64,000 bases of DNA from Novosphingobium sp. PC22D (GCF_002556635.1 NZ_MWMO01000002.1:186001-250000); one strand, 5' to 3'. Shown: positions 12,054 through 23,696, counted from the stretch's first letter. The notes: generated by a model not told the origin, from the sequence alone. Numbers and translations: made by a program.

Positions 12054-12427
12054 GACCGCTCGCGCTCCTGAAGAGCGCGGCCGAACGCTTCAGCGCGGTC
12101 TGGATGCTGCTCGGCGCGGCGTTGATGCTGGCTTCCGCCCCGGCCATGGCAACGGCGCCGCAGGCAATGTCCCGGACGGCCCCGCACCACGCGGCGCAGG
12201 CTGACGAAGACTGCTCGACGCGACCGTCGCGGCACGGCCCTTCACCGCTTCAGGACACCATCCATTGCTTCGCGAGTTGCCTCGCGGCGATGTCCGGGAT
12301 GCGCCCCGCCGCGCCCGATCCGGCGGTGGAGTCGCCCGTCTTCGGGATGGCTCCCGACCTCGCCGTTCAAAAGCGTCTCACGCCGCGTCCGTCGCCCGTC
12401 GACCCGCCCCCGCCGCGCTCGTCCTGA
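12050..12427 (+). CDS. Small secreted Cys/His protein of the copper operon
   Basis: I do not recognise this 125-residue protein. It starts at a TTG whose bases overlap the csoR stop (TTGA), with AAAAGG about 8 bp upstream; an in-frame ATG at 12104 is the alternative. Residues ~15-36 are a hydrophobic segment ending APAMATA, a likely signal peptide or membrane anchor. The rest is Pro-rich and contains a cluster of potential copper ligands (C67 region followed by IHCFASC and several Met and His). Its place between csoR and copA suggests a periplasmic copper-binding role. It could be a distant CopL-like protein, but I cannot establish that. Confidence 0.6.
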   Translation: MRPLALLKSAAERFSAVWMLLGAALMLASAPAMATAPQAMSRTAPHHAAQADEDCSTRPSRHGPSPLQDTIHCFASCLAAMSGMRPAAPDPAVESPVFGMAPDLAVQKRLTPRPSPVDPPPPRSS

Positions 12428-12604
12428 GCGCCTGACACGCGGCGCATCCGGCTGATGCTCGCCGCCGCACGGCCTCTGCGCTGCCCATGCGCGGCTCAGA
12501 TGCGACCGATGCCGCCGGCCCTGGCGGACACAGGTCCACGCCAACCGTGCATCACCAGCCATTTCTCAACACTTCCAGTGACCGGCTCGGCCGGAAGGAC
12601 TTTC

Positions 12605-14314
12605 ATGCTCACATCGTCACTAGACCGGCGCGCCCTGCTCGGCGGCGCCCTTGCCACGGGGAGCGCGGCTGCGTTCGCCGCCCTCTTCCCGCAATGGGCG
12701 CGCGCGCAGACCGGCCATCATCCGCCGCGTGCCGCCGAAGCCCTGTCGGGCGAAGACATCGCCCTGTCGCTCGCGCGCGCACCGTTCACTCTCGGCGGCC
12801 GCACGGCGAGCGCCACCACCGTCAACGGCACCCTTCCCGGCCCGCTCATCCGCCTGCGCGAAGGGCAGGACGTGCGGCTCGCCGTCACCAATCACCTCGA
12901 CGTCGACAGCTCGATCCACTGGCACGGGCTGCTCGTTCCCTTCCAGATGGACGGCGTGCCGGGCGTGACCTTTCCCGGTATCCGCCCCCACGAGACCTTC
13001 ACCTATGAATTCCCGGTCCGGCAGGCGGGCACCTACTGGTACCACAGCCATTCGGGCGGACAGGAGGGCACGGGCCTTTTCGGTCCGATCGTCATCGATC
13101 CCGCCGGAGGCGAACGCGTGGCCGCCGACCGCGAGTTCGTCGTCATGCTCTCCGACTGGAGCTTCATGCCGCCGCTGGACATCCTGCGGAAGCTGAAAGC
13201 GCAACCGGACTATTTCAACTACCGGCAGCAGACGTGGTTCGACGCGCCGTCAGGCAAGCCGATGAGCATCGCCGACAAGATGAAATGGGGACGAATGCGC
13301 ATGTCGCCGGCGGACATCGCCGACGTGACCGGCGCGACCTACACCTATCTCGTCAACGGACAGGGACCCGATGCGAACTGGACCGGGCTGTTCCATCCGG
13401 GCGAGCGGGTACGGCTGCGCATCATCAACGCCTCGGCCATGACCATATTCAACTTACGGATCCCGGGCCTGCCGCTCACCGTCGTCGCGGCGGACGGCAG
13501 CGACGTGAAGCCGGTCGAGACCGACGAGATCCAGATCGGCGTCGCCGAGACCTACGACCTGATCGTCACGCCCGGCGAGCAGGCCTACACGCTGTTCGCC
13601 GAGTCCATCGACCGGTCGGGCTATGCCCGTGGCACCCTGGCTCCGCGCCCCGGCATGGCGGCCCCCGTTCCCGCGCTGCGAAAGCCCCCGATCCTCACCA
13701 TGCAGGACATGGGCATGGGCGGCATGGGCGCCATGGATCATCGCGCACACGGCTCGATGTCGATGCGCGACGGCGCCAATGCGCCGGGCGTCGAACTCAC
13801 TCCCGGTGTCGACATGATCGCGCCGATGCCGGTGGACCGCACCGGTGATCGCGGCCTCGGGCTCGACGACGCCGACCACCGCGTCCTCGTCTACACCGAT
13901 CTGGAAGCACCCGAGCCGCGCCGCGACATATCTGCGCCCTCGCGCGAGATCGTGGTTCACCTCACCGGCAATATGGAGCGCTACATGTGGTCGTTCGACG
14001 GCAGGCGCTATAGCGCCATTGTCGAACCGATCCGGCTCGCGCGCAATGAACGGGTGCGCTTCAAGCTGGTCAACCAGACCATGATGACGCACCCCATCCA
14101 TCTGCACGGCTTCCTGTTCGACCTCGTCAACGGCAAAGGCGACAGGCTGCCGCGCAAGCACACGGTCAACGTTCTGCCGGGCGGCTTCGTCGCCTTCGAC
14201 GTCACCGCCGACGAGCCGGGCGACTGGGCGTTTCATTGCCACCTGCTGCTGCACATGATCTCGGGCATGTTCAACGTCGTGACCGTGCGCCCTCTCGGGG
14301 GAGACGCGGCATGA
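12605..14314 (+). CDS. copA: Copper-resistance multicopper oxidase CopA/PcoA-type
   Basis: A 569-residue periplasmic multicopper oxidase that oxidises Cu(I) to Cu(II). A twin-arginine signal (DRRALLGG then a hydrophobic run ending ARAQ) is at residues ~7-36. Three cupredoxin domains follow, with the copper motifs HWHG, WYHSHSG, HPIHLHG and, at the C-terminus, HCHLLLHM. A Met/His-rich insertion (QDMGMGGMGAMDHRAHG, about residues 366-382) precedes the last domain, as in CopA/PcoA. The ATG at 12605 is preceded by GGAAGGAC; upstream in-frame codons lack a signal sequence. Its stop overlaps the copB start (ATGA). Precedes copB as in other copAB systems. Confidence 0.95.
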   Translation: MLTSSLDRRALLGGALATGSAAAFAALFPQWARAQTGHHPPRAAEALSGEDIALSLARAPFTLGGRTASATTVNGTLPGPLIRLREGQDVRLAVTNHLDVDSSIHWHGLLVPFQMDGVPGVTFPGIRPHETFTYEFPVRQAGTYWYHSHSGGQEGTGLFGPIVIDPAGGERVAADREFVVMLSDWSFMPPLDILRKLKAQPDYFNYRQQTWFDAPSGKPMSIADKMKWGRMRMSPADIADVTGATYTYLVNGQGPDANWTGLFHPGERVRLRIINASAMTIFNLRIPGLPLTVVAADGSDVKPVETDEIQIGVAETYDLIVTPGEQAYTLFAESIDRSGYARGTLAPRPGMAAPVPALRKPPILTMQDMGMGGMGAMDHRAHGSMSMRDGANAPGVELTPGVDMIAPMPVDRTGDRGLGLDDADHRVLVYTDLEAPEPRRDISAPSREIVVHLTGNMERYMWSFDGRRYSAIVEPIRLARNERVRFKLVNQTMMTHPIHLHGFLFDLVNGKGDRLPRKHTVNVLPGGFVAFDVTADEPGDWAFHCHLLLHMISGMFNVVTVRPLGGDAA

Positions 14315-15315
14315 GGTACCTATTGCCACTCGCGGCCACGCTCTGGGCCCTCCCCGCAACGGCGCAGGATACCGGCCAGGCCGCGCATGACCACCACGGC
14401 GCACACGACATGGCCGGCATGTCGAAGCAGAAAGAGGAGAGCGACAACGCGCATGCCGCGCACGGCACGGCGCAGGAGCGCGATGCGATGCAGGGCATGG
14501 ACCCGCCCGCCTCGCCCGTAATGGACCACTCCGGACACGCCATGCCCATGAATGCGCAAGCGCCGGTTCCGCAGGCGCCGCCGCCTCCGGCGGCCCTCTC
14601 GGGTCCGGTCCATGCCGCGGACGAATACTATGCCGATGGCGCGATGGCCCATGCCCGCGAGATGATGACGGCGGAGATGGATGATTTCGAGGCCGCCTTC
14701 TTCATGCTCGATCGGCTCGAATGGCAGCCGGGCAAGGGCCAGGACGGCTTCGCCTGGGAAGCGAGCATGAGCGTGGGCGGCGACATCGACCGGTTCTGGA
14801 TCACGACGGAAGGCGACGGCGAATTTGGCGACGGGCTCGACGATGCCGAGGTGCAGGCCCTGTGGAGCCATGCCGTCGGGCCGTGGTTCGACCTGCACGC
14901 CGGGGTCCGGCAACAGATCTTCCCGGGTCCCGATCGCACCCAACTTGCCATCGGCCTTGAGGGATTGGCCCCCTACATGATCGAGGTATCGGCCACCGCC
15001 TTCGTCTCCACCAAGGGCGAACTCACGGGCAGGATCGAAGCCGAGACCGATCAGCGCCTGACGCAACGGCTGATCCTGCAACCGCGGGTCGAGGCGAACT
15101 TCTCGGCGCAGGACATCCCGGAGATACGGCTGGGCTCAGGGATCACCTCGCTGGAGGCAGGCGTCAGGCTGCGATACGAAATGCGGCGCACGTTCGCCCC
15201 CTACGTCGGATTCGAATGGCAAAAGCAGTTCGGGCGGACCGCTACCCTCGCAACCGCCACCGGCGACAATCCCGACCGGGTGGTGGGAGTGATCGGCCTG
15301 CGCGCCTGGTTCTGA
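14311..15315 (+). CDS. copB: Copper resistance protein CopB, outer membrane
   Basis: A 334-residue outer-membrane protein of the CopB/PcoB family. The signal peptide is residues 1-19 (ending ATAQ). A Met/His-rich low-complexity stretch (HDHHGAHDMAGM, MDHSGHAMPM) occupies about residues 20-100 and likely binds copper. The conserved beta-barrel domain follows and the protein ends RAWF. The start ATGA overlaps the copA stop, so the two are translationally coupled. A strong stem-loop follows the stop codon. No copC or copD is seen in the window. Confidence 0.92.
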   Translation: MRYLLPLAATLWALPATAQDTGQAAHDHHGAHDMAGMSKQKEESDNAHAAHGTAQERDAMQGMDPPASPVMDHSGHAMPMNAQAPVPQAPPPPAALSGPVHAADEYYADGAMAHAREMMTAEMDDFEAAFFMLDRLEWQPGKGQDGFAWEASMSVGGDIDRFWITTEGDGEFGDGLDDAEVQALWSHAVGPWFDLHAGVRQQIFPGPDRTQLAIGLEGLAPYMIEVSATAFVSTKGELTGRIEAETDQRLTQRLILQPRVEANFSAQDIPEIRLGSGITSLEAGVRLRYEMRRTFAPYVGFEWQKQFGRTATLATATGDNPDRVVGVIGLRAWF

Positions 15316-15321
15316 CGCAAA

Positions 15322-15360
15322 AGCCACGGCGCGGGCCGCCGCCCGGTCCGCGCCGTGGCT
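15322..15360. terminator. Bidirectional stem-loop terminator between copB and katE
   Basis: A perfect 13-bp inverted repeat (arms beginning AGCCACGGC and ending GCCGTGGCT, 13-nt loop) lies between the convergent copB and katE genes. There is no long T tract, so termination efficiency is uncertain, but its position suits both strands. Confidence 0.65.
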
Positions 15361-15405
15361 CTGCAAGCGGGGCCCCGGAAACGGCCGCCCGGAACTGAAC
15401 CGCCG

Positions 15406-17496
<2,091 letters not shown>

Positions 17497-17658
17497 GGTC
17501 GTATCCCTGTCTGCAAGTCATCAACTAGAGCAGCAATCGAACCGGCGGGGCGAAGTTTCGCGCACTATTTGCTTTGCGGCGAATAGAGCCTCCCGTCCGC
17601 TCAACCGAAATCGCGGCTTAACTTTTGTAAATTCAGCCAAATTCCCGCATCCCTCGTG

Positions 17659-17684
17659 TGAACTTTCGTACTTCCGCCCGCGTT
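17659..17684 (+). promoter_or_regulatory. Possible EcfG general-stress promoter
   Basis: TGAAC (17659-17663), 17 bp, then CGTT (17681-17684) differs at one position from the alphaproteobacterial sigma-EcfG consensus GGAAC-N16/17-CGTT. Initiation would fall near 17690, just upstream of the AAGGAG ribosome site of the SDR. The other strand of this gap shows no matching site for katE. Confidence 0.35.
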
Positions 17685-17706
17685 GGAATCGCGAAGGAGA
17701 CAACTG

Positions 17707-18558
17707 ATGACCGACACTGTTGAAATGATCCACGAGGATTCCCTGCCGGGCCATGAAAGCGCGCTCGAACGCAAGCCCGATTGGACGCCCCGCTATCCGG
17801 GATCGAACCGCCTCAAGGACAAGGTCGCGATCGTGACCGGGGGCGATAGCGGTATCGGCCGGGCCGTCGCCGCGCTCTATGCCCGCGAGGGCGCGAAGGT
17901 GGCGATCGTCTACCTGCTCGAAGACGACGACGCGGCCGAAACGAAGCGCATCGTCGAGGCAGAGGGCAGCGAGGCGATCGCGATCCGGGCCGATGTCGGC
18001 TCGAAGAAGATGTGCGAGCGGATCGTCGAGCAGACGCTCGAAGCGTTCGGCCGCATCGACATCCTCGTCAACAACGCGGGCGAGCAGCACCCCGACGCGG
18101 AGATCACCGACATCACCGAGGATCAGCTACGCCGGACGTTCCAGACCAACATCTTCGGCATGTTCTTCCTCGTCCAGGCGGTGCGCCCCCACCTCAAGGC
18201 GGGCGCGTCAATCGTCAACTGCACCAGCGTGACCATGTACAAGGGCAGCAAGAACCTGCTCGACTATAGCGCGACGAAGGGCGCGATCACCGCTTTCACC
18301 CGCTCGCTGTCGGAGAACCTCGTCGGCGAAGGCATCCGCGTCAACGCCGTGGCGCCCGGCCCGATCTGGACGCCGCTCAATCCCTGCGGCGGCGCGAGCA
18401 AGGAAAAGCTGGAGCATTTCGGCGAAGGCACGCCGATGGGCCGCCCCGGCCAGCCCAACGAGGTGGCCCCCTCGTTCCTGTTTCTCGCCTGCGACGATGC
18501 CAGCTACATGTCGGGGCAGGTTCTCCATCCCAACGGCGGCATCGTCGTGAACGCCTGA
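17707..18558 (+). CDS. Stress-type SDR oxidoreductase (YghA/GSP39-like)
   Basis: A 283-residue short-chain dehydrogenase. It has the ~45-residue N-terminal extension (LPGHESALERKPDWTPRYPG) characteristic of the general-stress SDR group, then TGGDSGIGRAVA, NNAGEQ and the catalytic YSATK. The ATG at 17707 follows AAGGAG by 8 bp. It is divergent from katE with a 210-bp gap, and it is convergent with the FMN dehydrogenase 22 bp downstream. The substrate of this group is not firmly established; an aldehyde or quinone-type detoxification role is plausible. Confidence 0.88.
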   Translation: MTDTVEMIHEDSLPGHESALERKPDWTPRYPGSNRLKDKVAIVTGGDSGIGRAVAALYAREGAKVAIVYLLEDDDAAETKRIVEAEGSEAIAIRADVGSKKMCERIVEQTLEAFGRIDILVNNAGEQHPDAEITDITEDQLRRTFQTNIFGMFFLVQAVRPHLKAGASIVNCTSVTMYKGSKNLLDYSATKGAITAFTRSLSENLVGEGIRVNAVAPGPIWTPLNPCGGASKEKLEHFGEGTPMGRPGQPNEVAPSFLFLACDDASYMSGQVLHPNGGIVVNA

Positions 18559-18580
18559 TGGCTGCGAGGCACGGACGGGC

Positions 18581-19822
18581 CTATGGGCGGGACACGTCGT
18601 CGCCGCGCCGGACGAGCCATTCGGGGCCGAGCGCTGCAAACGACGCGCAGCCCATGAGCTTGAGGTCGCGCTCGATTTCCTCGCGAAACAGGTCGAGCAC
18701 CGCCGCCACGCCCGCCTCGCCGCCTGCCGCCAGACCATAGAGATAGGGCCTGCCGACAAGCACCGCGTCCGCGCCCAGGCAGCCGGCGGCGATCACGTCG
18801 GTGCCGCGCCGCACGCCGCCGTCGAGGAGCACCGTCGCGCGGTCGCCGATCGCGCGCGCGATGGCGGGAAGCGCGTCGATCGACGCCAGGCAGCGATCGA
18901 GCTGCCTGCCGCCATGGTTCGAGACGACGACCCCGTCCGCGCCGACGTCGTCGACCGCGCTCGCGGCGTCCTCCGGATCGAGGATGCCCTTGACGAAGAA
19001 CGGTCCGGACCAATGGTCACGCATCCATTTGACATCCTGCCAGGTCAGGTCCGAGCGGATCTGGCTTGCCAGTCTGGCGCTCGAATTGGCCGCGGCGGAC
19101 ATCGCCCCCGCGGGACCATCGGGCTCGGGTTCGGGCTCCTGTTCGGGCGGGGCTTGTGGAACTTCGAGGAAATGGCGCGCGGCAAGGCGCTTGTGGCGCA
19201 ACGCCTCGTAAACCCATGGCGCATGGCGCAAGAGGTGCAGCATGCGCCCGGGCGTGACGGTCCAGGGAAGCTGGAAGTGCCACTTGCGCTCACCCTCGCG
19301 GTTGCCGAGAGTGGGGATGTCGACGGTCACGAACAGCGCCGAATAGCCCGCCGCCTTCGCGCGCTGCATCAGTTCTAGAATGCGCGCGCGTCCGCCGATC
19401 GGATAGAGCTGGAACCAGTGCCCCGCCGTCGTGGCCCGCGCGACGTCCTCCAGCAGATAGCTCGCCGCGGTGGAGAGCGCCGCGCGCGTGCCCGCCGTCT
19501 CGGCCGCCCTTGCCGCCGCGACGTCTCCGGTCCAGTGCGCGATTCCCGTCGCGCCGACCGGCGCGAGCGCGACGGGAATCGACAGCCGCGTTCCGGCGAC
19601 GGTCACGCCGGTGTCGGGCATACCGACACCGGTAAGTGAGCGCATCCGCAACCGATGGCGGGCAAACGCCGACACGTTCTCGTCCAGCGTGACGCGATCG
19701 TCGGCCCCGCCCTCGATATAGCTCCAGGCCATGTCGGGCAGCCGCCGGCGCGCGGCCTCGCGCCATCCGGCGACGCTGACGGGCGGCACGCCCGCGCGCA
19801 ACCGAAAGCGAAACGCGCCCAT
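18581..19822 (-). CDS. FMN-dependent alpha-hydroxy-acid dehydrogenase
   Basis: A 413-residue TIM-barrel flavoenzyme of the glycolate oxidase/L-lactate dehydrogenase/mandelate dehydrogenase family, oxidising an (S)-2-hydroxy acid to the 2-oxo acid. The N-terminal active-site tyrosine segment is SYIEGGADD. The catalytic histidine is in SNHGGRQLD, and the FMN phosphate region includes GGVRRGTDV. A Pro/Glu-rich loop (about residues 222-245) replaces the variable loop 4 region. Its ATG overlaps the upstream P450 stop by one base, so the two genes form an operon. The electron acceptor is unknown, as no cytochrome b2 domain is present. Confidence 0.9.
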   Translation of the reverse strand: MGAFRFRLRAGVPPVSVAGWREAARRRLPDMAWSYIEGGADDRVTLDENVSAFARHRLRMRSLTGVGMPDTGVTVAGTRLSIPVALAPVGATGIAHWTGDVAAARAAETAGTRAALSTAASYLLEDVARATTAGHWFQLYPIGGRARILELMQRAKAAGYSALFVTVDIPTLGNREGERKWHFQLPWTVTPGRMLHLLRHAPWVYEALRHKRLAARHFLEVPQAPPEQEPEPEPDGPAGAMSAAANSSARLASQIRSDLTWQDVKWMRDHWSGPFFVKGILDPEDAASAVDDVGADGVVVSNHGGRQLDRCLASIDALPAIARAIGDRATVLLDGGVRRGTDVIAAGCLGADAVLVGRPYLYGLAAGGEAGVAAVLDLFREEIERDLKLMGCASFAALGPEWLVRRGDDVSRP

Positions 19823-21027
19823 CAGGCGCGCTCGATCACGATCGATGCCGGTCCGCGCAGGCTGAAATTGCCGAAAGTGACGGGCCGCGCGACGCGGAAA
19901 TCCGGCACACGGCGCAAGAGCGCATCGGTGAACTCGCGCGCTTCCATGCGCGCGAGCGTGGCGCCGAGGCAGCTATGCAGTCCGAAGACGAATGCGAGGT
20001 GCGGCTTCTTCGCGCGGTGGAGGTCGAAGCGGTCGGGCGCGTCCCAGCGCGCGGGGTCCCTTCCCGCCGCGCCGATCAGAAGGATGATCTGGGCGCCCTG
20101 CGGCAGCGCCACTCCGGCGACTTGCGCCCCGTCCTTCATCACGCCGCGCGGGAGCACTTGCGTCACGCCCTGCCAGCGCAGGACTTCCTCGACCGCATCC
20201 GGAATCAGATCGGCCGTTTGGCGCAATTCGCCGCGCAGATCCGCGTCCTCCGCGAGCGTGACGACGATATGCCCCAGCCATTTCGCGGTCGTCTCGTTGC
20301 CCGCGAAGAGCAATTGGCGAATGTTCACCATAAGCGCCTCGTCGGACAGGGTACGGGCAATGTCAGAGCCCACCATCATGCTCACGAGATCCTCGCCCGG
20401 ATTGCCCCGCCGATAGCGAATCTGGTCTCGGATGTAATCGCCCAGGTCGCGCTTCGCCGCCTCGGATGCCAGCCAAGCCGGATCGTTGGCGTAGTCGATG
20501 GGAAAGCCGCCCGAGGTCGCGTCGGCCATCGCGTCGCTCCAGGCGATGACGACGGGGACCATGTCGGGCGCCACGCCCATCATCCTCGCGATCACGACCG
20601 CCGGAAGCGGGCGGCACAGGCGCGCCATGATATCGACCTGCCCGCCGCCGGAGAGTTCCTCGACGACGCCATCCGCCAGATCGACGATGGCATCGCGGAC
20701 GAAGGGAACCAGCCGTTCGACGCCGCGCGATCCGAAGGCCGCCACCCACACGTTGCGCAGCGCGTTGTGCATCGCGCGCTCGTCGATCGAGATGAAGGCC
20801 TCCTCTCCGAACAGCGATGCGATCAGCCCCTCCTGTCCGAACTGATCGGGACTGTTGAGGACCTGTCGACACACGCGGTCATGCCCGGTCATCCAGAAGC
20901 CCTGTTCGTTCCAGACCAGCGGTCCCGCCTCGCGAATGCTGCGCAGCATATCCCAGGGCCGCGCGAGGTTGCCCGGATCATAAAGGTCCACGTTCAGGCG
21001 CGGCGCCACCGCATCGTCCGGCTTCAT
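19822..21027 (-). CDS. Cytochrome P450
   Basis: A 401-residue soluble P450. The I-helix carries FAGNETTAKW, the K-helix EEVLRW (ExxR is EVLR), and the heme loop FGLHSCLG with the cysteine ligand. The ATG at 21027 (starting MKPDD) has AAGGAT 7 bp upstream; an upstream in-frame extension to 21201 is rejected. It is followed without a gap by the FMN-dependent hydroxy-acid dehydrogenase, suggesting hydroxylation then oxidation of a 2-hydroxy acid or related alcohol. It is divergent from the TonB receptor across a gap holding an AraC-type operator. No ferredoxin gene is adjacent. Confidence 0.93.
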   Translation of the reverse strand: MKPDDAVAPRLNVDLYDPGNLARPWDMLRSIREAGPLVWNEQGFWMTGHDRVCRQVLNSPDQFGQEGLIASLFGEEAFISIDERAMHNALRNVWVAAFGSRGVERLVPFVRDAIVDLADGVVEELSGGGQVDIMARLCRPLPAVVIARMMGVAPDMVPVVIAWSDAMADATSGGFPIDYANDPAWLASEAAKRDLGDYIRDQIRYRRGNPGEDLVSMMVGSDIARTLSDEALMVNIRQLLFAGNETTAKWLGHIVVTLAEDADLRGELRQTADLIPDAVEEVLRWQGVTQVLPRGVMKDGAQVAGVALPQGAQIILLIGAAGRDPARWDAPDRFDLHRAKKPHLAFVFGLHSCLGATLARMEAREFTDALLRRVPDFRVARPVTFGNFSLRGPASIVIERA

Positions 21028-21123
21028 TCTCGCATCCTTCCCCGGCGCCGATTTCGGTCCACGTTGCGCCGAAACCCTGATTAGGCAGGCCAGCACACAG
21101 CAGGCAACGCCGTTGCCGGGGGA

Positions 21124-21190
21124 TGTCGCGAAGCGCCATTTCGTTGTCGCGAGCGACCATTGCTGGCGTGCCCGCCGCGTCGGATTAAGG
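21124..21190 (+). promoter_or_regulatory. AraC-type direct-repeat operator, site A (TonB receptor)
   Basis: Two 17-bp half-sites, TGTCGCGAAGCGCCATT (21124-21140) and TGTCGCGAGCGACCATT (21145-21161), are in the same orientation with 4 bp between, a 21-bp repeat. This is the geometry of AraC-family operators. A weak -10-like TTAAGG is at 21185-21190, two bases further than at the best sites. It points toward the TonB receptor but could also serve the divergent P450. Confidence 0.6.
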
Positions 21191-21293
21191 CTGGGCAACA
21201 ATCAATCAAACGACGGTCCCGGCATGCCGATCGGCCGGGCGACCCCTTGCGCGGGTCGTCCGAAGACCGGGTCGTCCTGGGAGGAGAAAATCG

Positions 21294-23687
21294 ATGCCAG
21301 ACGTCTCGTTTCGCTATCTGACGGCCGCCAGTCTGCTCGCGCTGGCGGCGCCGGTCGCGGCCACGGCGCAGGACGCGCCGCCCCCCGACGAGGCGCAGAA
21401 CGCAACGGCGCTGGACACCATCGTCGTCACCGCGCGGCGGCGCGAGGAATCGCTGCTCGACGTGCCGGTGGCGGTTTCCGCGATCTCCGCCGAGATGCTG
21501 GAAAAGGCGCACATCAGTGACGTCACCCAGATCGCGCAGATGACCCCGCAGCTGCTCATCGCCCCGGCCTCGGGCGGCGGCGGCGGCACGATATCGATCC
21601 GCGGTGTCGGCTCGTCCTACCTCGATCCGGGCATCGAGCAGTCGGTCGGCGTGCTGGTCGACAACGTTTCCGTCGGCCGGGGCCGCTTCATCCTCGCCTC
21701 GCAGTTCGACCTCCAGCAAGTCGAGGTCCTCAAGGGCCCGCAGGCGCTGTTCTTCGGCAAGAATTCGCCCGCCGGCGTGATCTCGATCACTTCGGCGGCG
21801 CCGACCTCCGATTTCGCGGCGATGATCCGCGGCGGATACGAATTCGAGGCGGAAGAGAAATACGTCGAAGCCTTCGTATCGGGCCCGATCGCGGACGACC
21901 TGCTGTTCCGCGTCGCCGGCAAGATCTCCGACCTCAACGGCTGGATCAAGAACGTCGCGCCGGGCGGCGAAAACCCGATCTATCCCTTCCCCATCCCGGG
22001 ACCGGCGACCGGAGATGCGCCCGCCTATACCTCCTACGCAGGACGCGCCACGCTCAAGTGGGAGCCCACCAGCAATTTCGACGCGACGTTCAAGCTCGCC
22101 GGGAGCTACCTGAAGGGCAACGGCGACGACGCGATCGAGGGCTTCTGCGCCCCGCCCGCGCTCGGCAAAGGGCAGCTTTCGACGACGAACCTGGTAACCG
22201 GCGAGCAAGTCTACGCCCCCAGCACCGACTGCCGCCTCGACAAGGTGAGGGCCCAGGGCGCGCTGCCGGCCGAAGTGCTCAACAACTGGCCGGGCGCCCG
22301 GGATGGCCGCTCGTACAATCGCCTGACCACGTGGATCGGCAGCCTCGTGCTCAACTACCAGCTCGACGACATCACCATCACCTCGGTCAGCGGCTATACC
22401 AAGCTGAAGGGCCGCAACCTCGGCTTCTATGATCTCACGTCGTTCGCGGCGGTGGGGTCCTACCTCGTCGAGGACACCCGAACCTGGTCGCAGGAACTGC
22501 GCGTGGCCAGCGACTACGACGGGCCGCTCAATTTCACCTTCGGTGGCTTTTTCGAGGATTCAAAGCGATTCAACACGTTCCAGCCGATCCTCGGCTTCGT
22601 CGGTTTCGACGCGGACAACGGCAATTCGGCCTATACCTTCGAGAACCGATGGGACAATTCGGGCAACACCTATGCCGCCTTCGGCCAGTTGCGCTATTCG
22701 ATCCTCGACAACCTTGAACTCGCCGGCGGCGTGCGCTTCACGCACGAGAAGAAGGAAATCTCGGGGCGGAACCTCTATCTGAACGTGCTGGGCCAGGCCT
22801 TCGGACTGCTCCCCGTCGGCCAGACGATCAGCGAAAAGGTGTCGTTTTCGAACTGGTCGCCCGAAGTCACGCTGACCTACAAGCCGACCGACGGCCTCAT
22901 GACCTACGTGGCGTACAAGACCGGGTTCAAATCGGGCGGGCTGTCGACGCCAGCCACGATCTCGGCCGTCTATGCAGATCCCAGCCTGCTGTCCTTCTCG
23001 CCCGAAAAGTCGAAGGGCTTCGAGGCGGGCATCAAGGGCGAGGCCGCAGGGCGTTCGATCCGCTTCGATCTCGTGGCCTATCGCTATACCTTCGACGACT
23101 TGCAGCTCACCTCGTTCGAGCCGACGCTGATCGCCTACTTCATCAAGAACGCGGGCAAATCGCGCACGACCGGCGTCGAGGCTTCGTTCGCCTGGCAGGC
23201 GACGCCCGAACTGGGGCTCAATGCCAGCGGCTCGTACAACAAGGCCAAGTACCTGAGCTTTCCCAATGCCCAGTGCTACCTCAAGATCGTCGGCACCCCG
23301 GTCTGCGCGAACGGCTTTTACGATCGCAGCGGGCAGCGCCTGCCCCGCGCGCCGGAGTGGACATTCAACTTCGGCGGCACCTACGAGCGCGAGATCGGCC
23401 AGGGCCTGAAAGCAGGACTAAGCGCGGAGGCGGTCTATACCGACGACTTTCTCACCGACGAACAAGGCTCGCCGGACGGCGTCGTCGACGGCTTCTGGCG
23501 CCTCAATGCCAGCGTCCGCGTAGCCGAGATCGACGACCGCTGGGAACTCGCGCTGATCGGCCGCAACCTCACCGACGAGTATTACCAGCTCATCAGCAAC
23601 GACAAGACCTTCGGCACGCCCGGCGAGTACGGCGGGTTCACGCTGCGCCCGCGTGAAGTGGTGCTGCAGGCAACGGTGCGGTTCTGA
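21294..23687 (+). CDS. TonB-dependent outer-membrane receptor
   Basis: A 797-residue TonB-dependent receptor for active uptake across the outer membrane. The signal peptide is residues 1-26 (ending ATAQ). The TonB-box region DTIVVTARRREESLLDVP follows, then a plug domain (~residues 45-165) and a large beta-barrel ending in phenylalanine (ATVRF). GGGAGGAG stands just upstream of the ATG. It lies beside catabolic oxygenase genes and behind an AraC-type operator, so it probably imports the pathway substrate rather than an iron chelate. No periplasmic binding protein or siderophore genes are nearby. A strong terminator follows. Confidence 0.94.
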   Translation: MPDVSFRYLTAASLLALAAPVAATAQDAPPPDEAQNATALDTIVVTARRREESLLDVPVAVSAISAEMLEKAHISDVTQIAQMTPQLLIAPASGGGGGTISIRGVGSSYLDPGIEQSVGVLVDNVSVGRGRFILASQFDLQQVEVLKGPQALFFGKNSPAGVISITSAAPTSDFAAMIRGGYEFEAEEKYVEAFVSGPIADDLLFRVAGKISDLNGWIKNVAPGGENPIYPFPIPGPATGDAPAYTSYAGRATLKWEPTSNFDATFKLAGSYLKGNGDDAIEGFCAPPALGKGQLSTTNLVTGEQVYAPSTDCRLDKVRAQGALPAEVLNNWPGARDGRSYNRLTTWIGSLVLNYQLDDITITSVSGYTKLKGRNLGFYDLTSFAAVGSYLVEDTRTWSQELRVASDYDGPLNFTFGGFFEDSKRFNTFQPILGFVGFDADNGNSAYTFENRWDNSGNTYAAFGQLRYSILDNLELAGGVRFTHEKKEISGRNLYLNVLGQAFGLLPVGQTISEKVSFSNWSPEVTLTYKPTDGLMTYVAYKTGFKSGGLSTPATISAVYADPSLLSFSPEKSKGFEAGIKGEAAGRSIRFDLVAYRYTFDDLQLTSFEPTLIAYFIKNAGKSRTTGVEASFAWQATPELGLNASGSYNKAKYLSFPNAQCYLKIVGTPVCANGFYDRSGQRLPRAPEWTFNFGGTYEREIGQGLKAGLSAEAVYTDDFLTDEQGSPDGVVDGFWRLNASVRVAEIDDRWELALIGRNLTDEYYQLISNDKTFGTPGEYGGFTLRPREVVLQATVRF

Positions 23688-23696
23688 TCGAAAGCA

